Source of the DNA: an uncultured Veillonella sp.
Lineage (GTDB): Bacteria > Bacillota > Negativicutes > Veillonellales > Veillonellaceae
Length of the DNA: 64,000 bases
Reading direction: 5' to 3'
NCBI GenBank assembly: GCA_934202095.1
Contig: CAKPXN010000002.1
Span: 22,737 to 86,736 of the forward strand
This document shows, one piece after another, positions 18,560 to 25,979 of the stretch. Every line of letters begins with the position of its first letter. Position 1 is the first letter of the stretch. The translations under genes and the position numbers were made by a program. Below the pieces are notes generated by a model. The model made no database searches, had not been told where the DNA came from, and was given only the letters and a program-made list of their open reading frames with translations.

Positions 18560-19115
18560 TGATAGATTACTAAATTTTATGCCTCGTTCGTTACGGTGGT
18601 ATATTTTACTATGCAACTATAAGTTATACATATATATCGGTGCTGGTATGATTGCCTTACTCAGTGCTTTCTGTCTTGGTTTAGCTGTTTATTCCTATAA
18701 AGCCTATGGTGAACAAGTAATAACGTATGAACAAGTACATGCAGATGAAAAATCAGTAGCTATACATCAAAAGTATGACGATGTTCAAGAAAAAATATCG
18801 CAACTATTGCAACAACATAAAGAATTTAATGAGCAATCAACGCTAGTTATATTGTTAGATGGTGCGATGGCGTCACAAGGAAATATCTTATTACGACATA
18901 TAGAATTTTCTGATGGAAGTTTTACTATTGATGGTAATGCTACCAATGAAGATGTATATCATTCATATATTCAATATATTCAATCTCATATGAGAGAGGT
19001 AACATGTGATGGCAAACAACAAGTGGAAAAAGAGTCAGGAACTTGTTCATTCCATTTGGACGGACATACAAAACAGCATGCCTCCAAATCTAAAGAAGGT
19101 AATCCTGTCTTGTAG
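18543..19115 (+). CDS. pilN: PilN-like inner-membrane pilus alignment protein
   Basis: 190 residues from TTG 18543 inside the pilM end; ATG 18579 is an alternative. The N-terminus LLNFMPRSLRW matches the PilN feature of a short cytoplasmic tail (INLLP-like) that binds PilM. One membrane helix follows at about residues 27-50. A coiled-coil region (YEQVHADEKSVAIHQKYDDV, then ISQLLQQHKEF) spans about 60-95, and a small ferredoxin-like domain (GNILLRHIEFSDGSFTIDGN) follows. PilN of diderms bridges PilM and PilO in the periplasm. Sequence identity is low, so the name rests on topology and position. Confidence 0.68.
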   Translation: MDKDGNDRLLNFMPRSLRWYILLCNYKLYIYIGAGMIALLSAFCLGLAVYSYKAYGEQVITYEQVHADEKSVAIHQKYDDVQEKISQLLQQHKEFNEQSTLVILLDGAMASQGNILLRHIEFSDGSFTIDGNATNEDVYHSYIQYIQSHMREVTCDGKQQVEKESGTCSFHLDGHTKQHASKSKEGNPVL

Positions 19116-19518
19116 TATAAGTATAATCATTGGGTTATTTTCATTCTGGATATATGAATACTATACAGAACAATGTGAAGTATTACGGAATAAAATTGAA
19201 TACTATCAGATGGAGACAATCGTACAACAGGAATTTTTATCATCCCCTACATATGAGTTAATATCATCATTACTAATTCATGAATATTGGGAAGATGATA
19301 TGTATCAAAGTATCAATAGAGAACCACTCGTTATTGTGAGCAGCTCTCGAAGCGATGATGGTATAGATATGACAGTAGTAGGGACAAGTCAGTCCTTTCT
19401 ATCTTGGTATAATACAGTGCAACAGCACCTATCATATTGTGATGTACATATTATATCTGTGGAAACGAAGGGAAATAGTATATCCTTTAGGTGCAAGGTT
19501 ACACCTTTAACGACTTAA
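19009..19518 (+). CDS. pilO: PilO-like inner-membrane pilus alignment protein
   Basis: 169 residues from ATG 19009, nine bases after GAGAGG; GTG 19006 is equally possible. There is a cytoplasmic N-terminal part of about 30 residues, then one membrane helix at about 33-50. A coiled coil (EVLRNKIEYYQMETIVQQEF) follows, then a compact C-terminal domain with VVGTSQSFLSWYNTVQQHL. This matches the PilO plan. It overlaps pilN by 107 bases in another frame, an unusually deep overlap. No PilP or secretin PilQ gene follows; a terminator and a shikimate-kinase-like gene come next. Confidence 0.66.
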   Translation: MANNKWKKSQELVHSIWTDIQNSMPPNLKKVILSCSISIIIGLFSFWIYEYYTEQCEVLRNKIEYYQMETIVQQEFLSSPTYELISSLLIHEYWEDDMYQSINREPLVIVSSSRSDDGIDMTVVGTSQSFLSWYNTVQQHLSYCDVHIISVETKGNSISFRCKVTPLTT

Positions 19519-19521
19519 AAT

Positions 19522-19575
19522 AATGAACATACAATATTGGGTAATAATTCTCAATATTGTATGTTCATTTTTGTT
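19522..19575 (+). terminator. Intrinsic terminator after the pilus operon
   Basis: A perfect 18-base inverted repeat (19522-19539 with 19552-19569) is AT-rich and followed by TTTTTGTTTTT. It starts two bases after the pilO stop and closes the pilus transcript. Confidence 0.85.
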
Positions 19576-19633
19576 TTTATGTCAATTTTATAGTAAAATA
19601 AATTTTAACGTAAGAATAAGGGGCAATTGTAAC

Positions 19634-20332
19634 ATGATAGTAAAACGAAATATTATTCTCATTGGGTCCATGGGAAGTGGGAAAAGCCATTTTGGCCGTA
19701 ATCTAGCAGATTTAAAGGGATGGCAATTTGTGGATACCGATCGAGTGTTAGAAGGTCGTTATGGGTTGCCCATTGCAGAAATTTATAAAAAAATAGGCGA
19801 GAAAGCATTTCGACGTGCTGAACAAGAGGTTCTTAAAAAGGTTTCATTGTATCATGAAGCCGTTATTAGTGTGGGAGGAAATTTTCCTATAGAACATAGA
19901 ACACTTAGATCGCTTAAGAAATTTTCTTTTATCATAGGTATACGGGCGGCGCAATATCGTATTGTTAGTCGTGTTAATCGTCGTGTAGGCAAACGACCAA
20001 CAATGGACTATTCAAATGTTTCAGCCTTTGTCCATACTATGATTCAAGCATGGAAACCTGTGTATAGACAGTGTGATTATGTATTGGATACGACAAATGG
20101 ACGTACCTATGATTTTATGAAAGCAATTGAGCGCCAACTTGATACATTAGGTATTCAATTTAAGGCGCGAAGACAACCCAGACAAACTGAAATAGTGTCT
20201 AAAAACATACAAGCTGAGACAAAGCAGCAGAAGGAACGTAGACATGAAAAAAATAGCATTACTAACAAGCGGTGGAGACGCACCAGGGATGAACGCAGCC
20301 ATTCGGGCCATCACAAGAAAGGCAATTCATGA
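19634..20332 (+). CDS. aroK: Shikimate-kinase-like P-loop kinase with altered GGG motif
   Basis: Resembles shikimate kinase (shikimate + ATP to shikimate 3-phosphate). I start it at ATG 19634 after AAGGGGC; an upstream open frame from 19523 runs through the terminator and is unlikely. Motifs: Walker A GSMGSGKSHFGR near residue 15, FVDTDRVLE with the shikimate-binding Asp, and GEKAFRRAEQEVL with the binding Arg. The GGG shikimate motif reads SVGGN. The lid has RVGKRPTMD and the end has AWKPVYRQCDYVLDT. A basic tail of about 60 residues, beyond the usual 170, overlaps pfkA by 89 bases. pil-aroK adjacency is well known in Proteobacteria. Activity on shikimate is likely but not certain. Confidence 0.75.
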   Translation: MIVKRNIILIGSMGSGKSHFGRNLADLKGWQFVDTDRVLEGRYGLPIAEIYKKIGEKAFRRAEQEVLKKVSLYHEAVISVGGNFPIEHRTLRSLKKFSFIIGIRAAQYRIVSRVNRRVGKRPTMDYSNVSAFVHTMIQAWKPVYRQCDYVLDTTNGRTYDFMKAIERQLDTLGIQFKARRQPRQTEIVSKNIQAETKQQKERRHEKNSITNKRWRRTRDERSHSGHHKKGNS

Positions 20333-21203
20333 AGGGTTTAGCGTGTATGGTATAGAACGTGGTTTTGAAGGTATTATTAATAATGAGATAAACCCTTTGC
20401 ATGCTCGTAATGTAGGGGGAATCATTACCACTGGTGGTACCATTCTTAGAACTGCACGCTATCCAGAGTTTAAGAATTTAGATGTACAACAACGGGCTTA
20501 TCAAATACTACAAGACTTTAGTATAGACCATTTAATCGTTATTGGTGGCGATGGCTCACAAGCTGGCGCAGAGGCTTTAATGCGGCTAGGTCAATCTACG
20601 ATAACCATTCCTTGTACTATAGATAACGATATGAATGGTACTCAATATACGATTGGTTTTGATACTGCTCTTAACACTGTAGTTGATGCGGTAGGACGTA
20701 TTCGCGATACATCGAACTCTCATGAACGAGTGGCTATAATCGAAGTCATGGGGCGTCATGCAGGACACATTGCATTACAAGCTGGGTTGGCGAGTGGTGC
20801 AGAGCTTGTATTAATACCTGAATACCCAATGCCATTAGATGAGGTATGTGAACATATTAATAAGACGCATCAGTTAGGTAAAGAATATAGTATTATACTC
20901 GTTGCTGAAGGGGCCTACTCTAGTAGTGAGGTTAAAGAGTATATTAAACAACATACATACTTTGATCCAAGTTTAACAGTTCTTGGATATTTACAACGCG
21001 GCGGTGCACCATCCGCATTAGATGCTATTTTAGCAGCGCGTATGAGTGAATTGGCAGTGGATTGTTTGTTACGTGGTGAACACAATTGTATCACTGCATA
21101 TATTGATGGACATATTCGGTCTATATCCTATGAAATGGCTAAAACAATGAAGTTTGGCATTGATAAAAGTCAGTATGAATTAATCTCTATATTGAGTCAT
21201 TAA
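20244..21203 (+). CDS. pfkA: ATP-dependent 6-phosphofructokinase
   Basis: Phosphorylates fructose 6-phosphate to fructose 1,6-bisphosphate. It has 319 residues, as in E. coli PfkA. Motifs: LTSGGDAPGMNAAIR at the N-terminus, GGTILRTARYPEF, the ATP-type GGDGSQ (PPi enzymes have GGDDS), the catalytic IPCTIDNDMNGT, GFDTALNTVVD, MGRHAGH, and LGYLQRGGAPSALDA near the C-terminus. The ATG follows AAGGAAC within the end of the upstream kinase gene, so the two are translationally linked. Its product is the known inducer of CggR, whose operon lies 9 kb upstream. The sequence looks fully active. Confidence 0.95.
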   Translation: MKKIALLTSGGDAPGMNAAIRAITRKAIHEGFSVYGIERGFEGIINNEINPLHARNVGGIITTGGTILRTARYPEFKNLDVQQRAYQILQDFSIDHLIVIGGDGSQAGAEALMRLGQSTITIPCTIDNDMNGTQYTIGFDTALNTVVDAVGRIRDTSNSHERVAIIEVMGRHAGHIALQAGLASGAELVLIPEYPMPLDEVCEHINKTHQLGKEYSIILVAEGAYSSSEVKEYIKQHTYFDPSLTVLGYLQRGGAPSALDAILAARMSELAVDCLLRGEHNCITAYIDGHIRSISYEMAKTMKFGIDKSQYELISILSH

Positions 21204-21214
21204 TATGTGATTGT

Positions 21215-21252
21215 AAAATTATATTGTATAAACGATAATTTTTTAGTACAAT
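21215..21252 (+). promoter_or_regulatory. Predicted macA promoter overlapping a weak pfkA terminator
   Basis: TTGTAT (21224-21229) and TACAAT (21247-21252) are 17 bases apart. An 8-base AT hairpin (AAAATTAT/ATAATTTT, 21215-21242) with T-run lies over it and may weakly end pfkA transcription. Confidence 0.55.
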
Positions 21253-21295
21253 GTAATGCATGAAAATGGAATGACTCATTTATTAAGGAGTATAT

Positions 21296-22378
21296 ATGAA
21301 AGAATTATTTCAGAAGCACCGTAAACGTATTATCGGTGGTATTATTGCCATCTGTTTATTAGGTGGTGGTGGCTATTATTATGTTCATACAAATGATAGT
21401 GCACAAACTCAACAAAAATATACAACTGGAAGGGTTGAAAAGGGCGATGTAAAAACTAGTATTAGTGCTACAGGTACCATTAATCCTGTTAATTATGTCG
21501 ATGTGTCTACAAACGTGGCTGGTAAACTTGAAAAAGTATTGGTCAAAGAAAATGATCATGTTACGCAAGGTCAAGTGATTGCCTATATTGATACACGACA
21601 ATTGCAAGCACAGGTCGATAATGCAAAGGCTGCTTTGGATAAAGCGCGTTTAGATATGAATCGCTATAAAGCGCTAATTGACCAAAATGCTGTAGCAGCG
21701 CAAACTTATGATGATGCTGTGACCGCATATGAACAAGCTCAGTCAAACTATGATAGAGTATCTGCTGATTTAAGTGATGCTACTATTACTGCTCCTATGT
21801 CGGGTACCGTAGTAGGGACACCTCTTAAGGCAGGCCAAACGATTAGTACAGGTATTTCTACACAAATGATTATTGCGACCATTGCAGATTTATCTGATTT
21901 AGAAATTTATTTGACAGTTGATGAAACTGATATTGGTAATGTAAAAAATGGATCTAAGGTAGAATTTACTGTTGACTCTAAACCAGGTCAAACTTTCACA
22001 GGCTATGTTTCTGAAATTGCAAAGGGTACTAAAGGAAATATGGGTGTTACGAGCAATAGCGTAGTGTACTATACTGTGAAAGTATCAATTCCAGCTGATA
22101 TTTCCTCGAATTTCTTGCCATCTATGACCGCACGTGCCACAATCTTTGGCGATGATATTAAGAATACCCTTGTTGTACCATTAACAGCGGTACGTACTGA
22201 TAAACAAGGTGAATATGTATATGCCATCAAAAATGGTCAACCTGTTAGAACTGCTGTATCTACAGGTGTAACTGGTGATACAAATGTTCAAATCTTAAGC
22301 GGTGTTTCCGAAGGTGATGAAATTATTGTTAGTGGTGATGTAACGAGCCCTAAGAATAACTCTCGTGGACCATTTTAA
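21296..22378 (+). CDS. macA: MacA-like periplasmic adaptor of an ABC exporter
   Basis: Membrane-fusion protein that links an inner-membrane ABC pump to an outer-membrane channel. It has 360 residues. There is one N-terminal membrane helix (about 12-28). The lipoyl half-motifs are TGTINPVNYVDVSTNVAGK and ATITAPMSGTVVGTPLKAG, flanking a short coiled-coil hairpin (about 105-160, QAQVDNAKAALDKARLD). Beta-barrel and membrane-proximal domains follow, with VVPLTAVRTDKQGEYVY. The ATG follows AAGGAG. It is followed by the ATPase and permease genes, the standard macAB order. No TolC-like gene is adjacent. The substrate is unknown; peptides, macrolides and lipids are typical of the family. Confidence 0.88.
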   Translation: MKELFQKHRKRIIGGIIAICLLGGGGYYYVHTNDSAQTQQKYTTGRVEKGDVKTSISATGTINPVNYVDVSTNVAGKLEKVLVKENDHVTQGQVIAYIDTRQLQAQVDNAKAALDKARLDMNRYKALIDQNAVAAQTYDDAVTAYEQAQSNYDRVSADLSDATITAPMSGTVVGTPLKAGQTISTGISTQMIIATIADLSDLEIYLTVDETDIGNVKNGSKVEFTVDSKPGQTFTGYVSEIAKGTKGNMGVTSNSVVYYTVKVSIPADISSNFLPSMTARATIFGDDIKNTLVVPLTAVRTDKQGEYVYAIKNGQPVRTAVSTGVTGDTNVQILSGVSEGDEIIVSGDVTSPKNNSRGPF

Positions 22379-22391
22379 GCGTAGGTGAACT

Positions 22392-23114
22392 ATGAATCAG
22401 TCAGTTATTGATATTCAAGGTATTACAAAGACCTATGTAAATGGTAAATTAACAGTTCCCGTTCTACATGGCATAGATTTACAGGTGCAAAAAGGGGATT
22501 TCGTGTCCATCATGGGGCCTTCTGGTTCTGGTAAATCTACGTTTATGAACATTTTAGGTTGCTTAGATAGACCTACATCTGGATCCTATCGTTTAAATGG
22601 AAACGAAGTAGCTAATCTCAGCGACGATGAGCTCGCGTATGTACGTAACAAAGAAATTGGTTTTGTATTTCAAAGCTTTAATCTATTAACGAAACTAACA
22701 GCAATTGAAAATGTGGCATTGCCCATGGTGTATGCAGGTATCGATAAAAAAACACGTACTGCTCGTGCAGAGGCTTTGCTTACTTCTGTAGGCTTGGGTG
22801 ATCGTATGGATCACTTACCGGCAGAATTATCCGGTGGTCAACGTCAACGTGTGGCGATTGCTCGTGCATTGGCGAATGACCCTGCTATCATCATGGCCGA
22901 TGAACCGACAGGGAATTTGGATTCGAAATCGACTATAGATGTTATGAACATCTTTAGAGGCCTCTATGACGAAGGCCGTACCATAATTCTTGTTACCCAT
23001 GAACCTGAAATTGCAACCTATGCAAGTCGAAACGTTGTATTGCGTGATGGCTTAATTGTGGAGGATAAGAAAAATTTAAATATGACTCCTGTTCAGGAGG
23101 TGACACATGTATAA
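22392..23114 (+). CDS. ABC exporter ATPase, MacB/LolD family
   Basis: Cytoplasmic ATPase of 240 residues. Motifs: Walker A GPSGSGKSTFMN near residue 42, Q-loop VFQSFNLL, signature LSGGQRQRVAIARAL near 145, Walker B AIIMADEPTGNLDS and the switch histidine in ILVTHEP. The DEPTGNLDS form is typical of the MacB/LolD/FtsE group (family 3.A.1.122). Unlike E. coli MacB, where ATPase and permease are fused, they are separate proteins here. The ATG at 22392 lies 13 bases after the adaptor stop, and the gene overlaps the permease by 8 bases. Its specificity cannot be told from sequence. Confidence 0.92.
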   Translation: MNQSVIDIQGITKTYVNGKLTVPVLHGIDLQVQKGDFVSIMGPSGSGKSTFMNILGCLDRPTSGSYRLNGNEVANLSDDELAYVRNKEIGFVFQSFNLLTKLTAIENVALPMVYAGIDKKTRTARAEALLTSVGLGDRMDHLPAELSGGQRQRVAIARALANDPAIIMADEPTGNLDSKSTIDVMNIFRGLYDEGRTIILVTHEPEIATYASRNVVLRDGLIVEDKKNLNMTPVQEVTHV

Positions 23115-24318
23115 AGAAAGTTTCTTAATGGCCTGGGCATCGTTGATTGCCAATAAAATGAGATCTATTTTAACGATGCTAGGTATTATTATTGGTGTAG
23201 CTGCTGTTATTGCCCTTGTGTCAATCGGGAATGGTGTTAAACAAGATATTCAGAATTCCATTTCTAGTTTAGGTTCCAATCTATTGATGGTTATGCCTGG
23301 TGCTCCACGTACACCGGGTGTGCGTCCATCACAGGGGTCTATGAAATCTTTGAAGGTTTCTGATTATCAGGCTATTAGCAAATTAGATGGCGTCAAGGCA
23401 GCCAGTCCATATACAGCCAATTCTTATGTAACTATATACCAAAGTAAGAACTGGACTACCACTGTTAGTGGTGTAAGTAGTAACTTTCAAGATGTAAATA
23501 ATTGGACCATGGCTGAAGGTCGATTTATATCTAGTAAAAATGTAGAAAATCGTGAGCGTGTAGCTGTTGTGGGACAAACTGTAGTTAAGAACTTATTTGC
23601 TGGTGAAGACCCAGTGGGTAAGGAAATTCGTGTTAAAAACATTCCGTTCCGCGTTATTGGGGTTCTTAACAGTAAAGGGAATGGTACTATGGGGAATGAC
23701 CAAGATGATGCTATCTTCATCCCTTATACGACGGCTATGGAGCGGGTAGAAGGTGTTGATTACTTGCGCATGGTCTACGTTGTTGCTAGTGATGATAACG
23801 GTATTGACCGTTTGCAATCGGATATAGAAAATCTATTGCGTGTACGTCATAGCATTAAGGACACAAACCTCGATGATTTTAACATTCAGAATATGAAATC
23901 GATTATGGAAACGATGGAGCAGACAACAGGAACCTTGACCTTGTTCTTAGGTGCTGTAGCTGCTATTTCTCTTGTTGTAGGTGGTATTGGGATTATGAAC
24001 ATCATGCTCGTTTCCGTTACCGAACGGACTCGTGAAATTGGTATTCGTAAAGCCTTAGGTGCTACATACTTTGTCATTGTTACACAATTCTTAATCGAAG
24101 CTGTCGTAATCAGTCTCATGGGTGGGCTCATAGGCATTGCTCTCGGTATAGGCGCATCAAAGCTGATAGGCTTGGCATCTGGTATGAGTACGGTAATTTC
24201 GGTTCCGACTATCGTGTTATCCTTTGCATTCTCCATGGCTATCGGTTTGGTGTTTGGCATTTATCCTGCTCGAAAAGCGGCTAAATTGAATCCAATTGAT
24301 GCACTACATTATGAATAG
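23107..24318 (+). CDS. macB: ABC exporter permease, MacB/FtsX type
   Basis: Inner-membrane permease of 403 residues. The MacB layout is clear: an N-terminal membrane helix (about 20-42, SILTMLGIIIGVAAVIALVS), then a large periplasmic domain of about 225 residues including GSNLLMVMPG and GVSSNFQDVNNW. Three C-terminal helices follow at about 280-400, with VVGGIGIMNIMLVSVTERT and IGIRKALGAT. It ends with the coupling-helix-like ARKAAKLNPIDALHYE seen across the family. The ATG follows CAGGAGG and overlaps the ATPase gene. With the adaptor it should form a MacAB mechanotransmission pump, consistent with a diderm envelope. Confidence 0.92.
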   Translation: MYKESFLMAWASLIANKMRSILTMLGIIIGVAAVIALVSIGNGVKQDIQNSISSLGSNLLMVMPGAPRTPGVRPSQGSMKSLKVSDYQAISKLDGVKAASPYTANSYVTIYQSKNWTTTVSGVSSNFQDVNNWTMAEGRFISSKNVENRERVAVVGQTVVKNLFAGEDPVGKEIRVKNIPFRVIGVLNSKGNGTMGNDQDDAIFIPYTTAMERVEGVDYLRMVYVVASDDNGIDRLQSDIENLLRVRHSIKDTNLDDFNIQNMKSIMETMEQTTGTLTLFLGAVAAISLVVGGIGIMNIMLVSVTERTREIGIRKALGATYFVIVTQFLIEAVVISLMGGLIGIALGIGASKLIGLASGMSTVISVPTIVLSFAFSMAIGLVFGIYPARKAAKLNPIDALHYE

Positions 24319-24381
24319 TATTTATAGATGCGGATATTTTGGAGATATCTCATTTCTATAATGTAATAGACATATTCGCAT

Positions 24382-24430
24382 ATAGTGCGTTGCATGATAC
24401 AATTAAGTATGATGTAACGCACTATTTTTA
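24382..24430 (+). terminator. Terminator after the macAB operon
   Basis: A 14-base stem (24382-24395 with 24412-24425, one G-T pair) with core AGTGCGTTGCAT and a 16-base loop is followed by TTTTTAATTT. It may also lie in the leader of the following thioesterase gene, so attenuation is possible. Confidence 0.7.
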
Positions 24431-24446
24431 ATTTAGTGAGGAAATT

Positions 24447-24911
24447 ATGGCAACAACATTATTGGAATATTTTAATGAATTACGTACACAGAATCCTTTT
24501 TCCTGGGTAAAAGATTCTGAGGTGACAACTGTAGAACCGGGTCATGCAGAAATGACATTGCAAACAAATGAAACAGAGTACTGCAATTTTAGAGGACACT
24601 TGCATGGTGCTGTTTGTATTGGTTTTGCAGATAGCTTGATGGGAACGGCATGCTTCACACTGGGAAAATCGGTGAGTACCATTGATATTAATGGTAATTA
24701 TTTGAAAGCCGTCAAAGGCGGCACAGTATTGCGTGGTGTAGCGAATGTAGAGCACAGTGGTAAAACTACGATGGTAGCTACTGCGCGTATTTATAATGAG
24801 GTAGGTGAAGTGGTACATATAGCAAGAGGTACGTTTTTTGTGGTAGAAGAGCGTCCTTTACCGGATTTACCGTGGAGATTCGTTGAAGAAGATGACCCAA
24901 ATTTGATATAA
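24447..24911 (+). CDS. PaaI-family hotdog thioesterase
   Basis: Predicted acyl-CoA thioesterase, 154 residues, single hotdog fold. The helix motif NFRGHLHGAVCIGFADSLMG carries the Gly-His and the catalytic acid position of PaaI proteins, and the strand STIDINGNYLKAVKGGT follows. The substrate is unknown; medium-chain or aromatic CoA esters are common in the family. The ATG follows GTGAGGAAATT. The C-terminal PDLPWRFVEEDD is not diagnostic. It precedes pheS, whose promoter appears to overlap its last codons, so the two are not necessarily one operon. Confidence 0.8.
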   Translation: MATTLLEYFNELRTQNPFSWVKDSEVTTVEPGHAEMTLQTNETEYCNFRGHLHGAVCIGFADSLMGTACFTLGKSVSTIDINGNYLKAVKGGTVLRGVANVEHSGKTTMVATARIYNEVGEVVHIARGTFFVVEERPLPDLPWRFVEEDDPNLI

Positions 24912-24912
24912 T
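24883..24912 (+). promoter_or_regulatory. Predicted pheST promoter
   Basis: TTGAAG (24883-24888) and TATAAT (24907-24912) are 18 bases apart, inside the end of the thioesterase gene. The leader before the pheS ATG is only about 30 bases, too short for a T-box. Confidence 0.55.
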
Positions 24913-24947
24913 AAAATTTGAACTTTGTAATTTAGGAGGACGGTTGT

Positions 24948-25970
24948 ATGGAACAAGAATTACAACGCATTAAAGAAGAAGCGTTATCTGCTATTAAAAG
25001 CGCTTCTGATGAACAAGCGTTGCAAGACGTACGCGTAAAATATTTAGGTAAAAAAGGTGAAGTAACGGCATTGCTAAAAGGGTTAGGTAAACTTTCCCCA
25101 GAGGAACGCCCTAAGATGGGTGCTCTTGTCAATGCAGTTCGTCAAGCATTAGAAGCAGAAATCGATGCATTGAAAACGTCTATGGAAGTTGCGGCAATGA
25201 ACGCTCGATTGGAAGAAGAAAAAATCGATATTACTCTACCTGGTAGAGCGCCAAAAGCTGGTCATATTCATCCGTTGACAACAGTAAATGAAATGATTGA
25301 AGACTTCTTCATGAAAATGGGCTATACCGTTGAAGAAGGTCCTGAAATTGAACAAGACCACTTTAACTTTGAGTGTCTTAATTTACCAAAAGATCATCCA
25401 GCACGCGATATGCAAGACTCTTTCTATATTACAGAAAATTTCTTGCTTAGAACTCATACATCTCCTGTACAAGCACGTACTATGCAACGTCATGAGCCGA
25501 ACAGTCCAATTCGCATGATTGCGCCTGGTAAGGTATATCGCTGGGACTATGATGCTACGCATTCCCCAGTATTCCATCAAGTAGAAGGCTTGATTATTGA
25601 TGAACATATTACATTCGCTGATTTGAAAGGAACTATCGAAACATTCCTACGTCATATGTTTGGCGATGACACAAAGGTACGTTTCCGTACAAGCTTCTTC
25701 CCATTTACAGAACCATCTGCAGAGGTTGATATTTCCTGTGTAATGTGCGGTGGTGAAGGCTGTCGTGTATGCTCTCATACAGGCTGGCTTGAGATCCTTG
25801 GCTGCGGTATGGTACATCCTCGTGTACTTGAACTTAATGGCTATGATCCTAATAAGGTGAAAGGTTTTGCCTTTGGTATGGGCGTAGAACGTATTGCTAT
25901 GTTGTTATATGGTATTGGCGATTTACGTCTATTCTTTGAAGATGATATCCGTTTCTTGGAACAATTTTAG
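24948..25970 (+). CDS. pheS: Phenylalanyl-tRNA synthetase alpha subunit
   Basis: Catalytic subunit of the alpha2-beta2 PheRS, 340 residues. There is an N-terminal coiled coil (about 1-85). Class II motifs follow: motif 2 [20 protein letters not shown] near residue 205 and motif 3 [14 protein letters not shown] near residue 310. [14 protein letters not shown] and the [16 protein letters not shown] stretch are family signatures. An insertion with four cysteines ([17 protein letters not shown]) is the usual zinc-knuckle-like element of Firmicute PheS. The ATG follows TTAGGAGGA, and pheT starts 9 bases after the stop. There is no T-box upstream. Confidence 0.97.
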   Translation: MEQELQRIKEEALSAIKSASDEQALQDVRVKYLGKKGEVTALLKGLGKLSPEERPKMGALVNAVRQALEAEIDALKTSMEVAAMNARLEEEKIDITLPGRAPKAGHIHPLTTVNEMIEDFFMKMGYTVEEGPEIEQDHFNFECLNLPKDHPARDMQDSFYITENFLLRTHTSPVQARTMQRHEPNSPIRMIAPGKVYRWDYDATHSPVFHQVEGLIIDEHITFADLKGTIETFLRHMFGDDTKVRFRTSFFPFTEPSAEVDISCVMCGGEGCRVCSHTGWLEILGCGMVHPRVLELNGYDPNKVKGFAFGMGVERIAMLLYGIGDLRLFFEDDIRFLEQF

Positions 25971-25979
25971 GAGGTAGAA

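Noticed and set aside
19523-19633. N-terminal extension of the shikimate-kinase-like protein
   Set aside because: The extended frame is translated from a perfect terminator hairpin, and the ATG at 19634 has its own GGGG binding site.
20244-21203. PPi-dependent phosphofructokinase
   Set aside because: The motif is GGDGS, which marks ATP-type enzymes; PPi enzymes have GGDDS.
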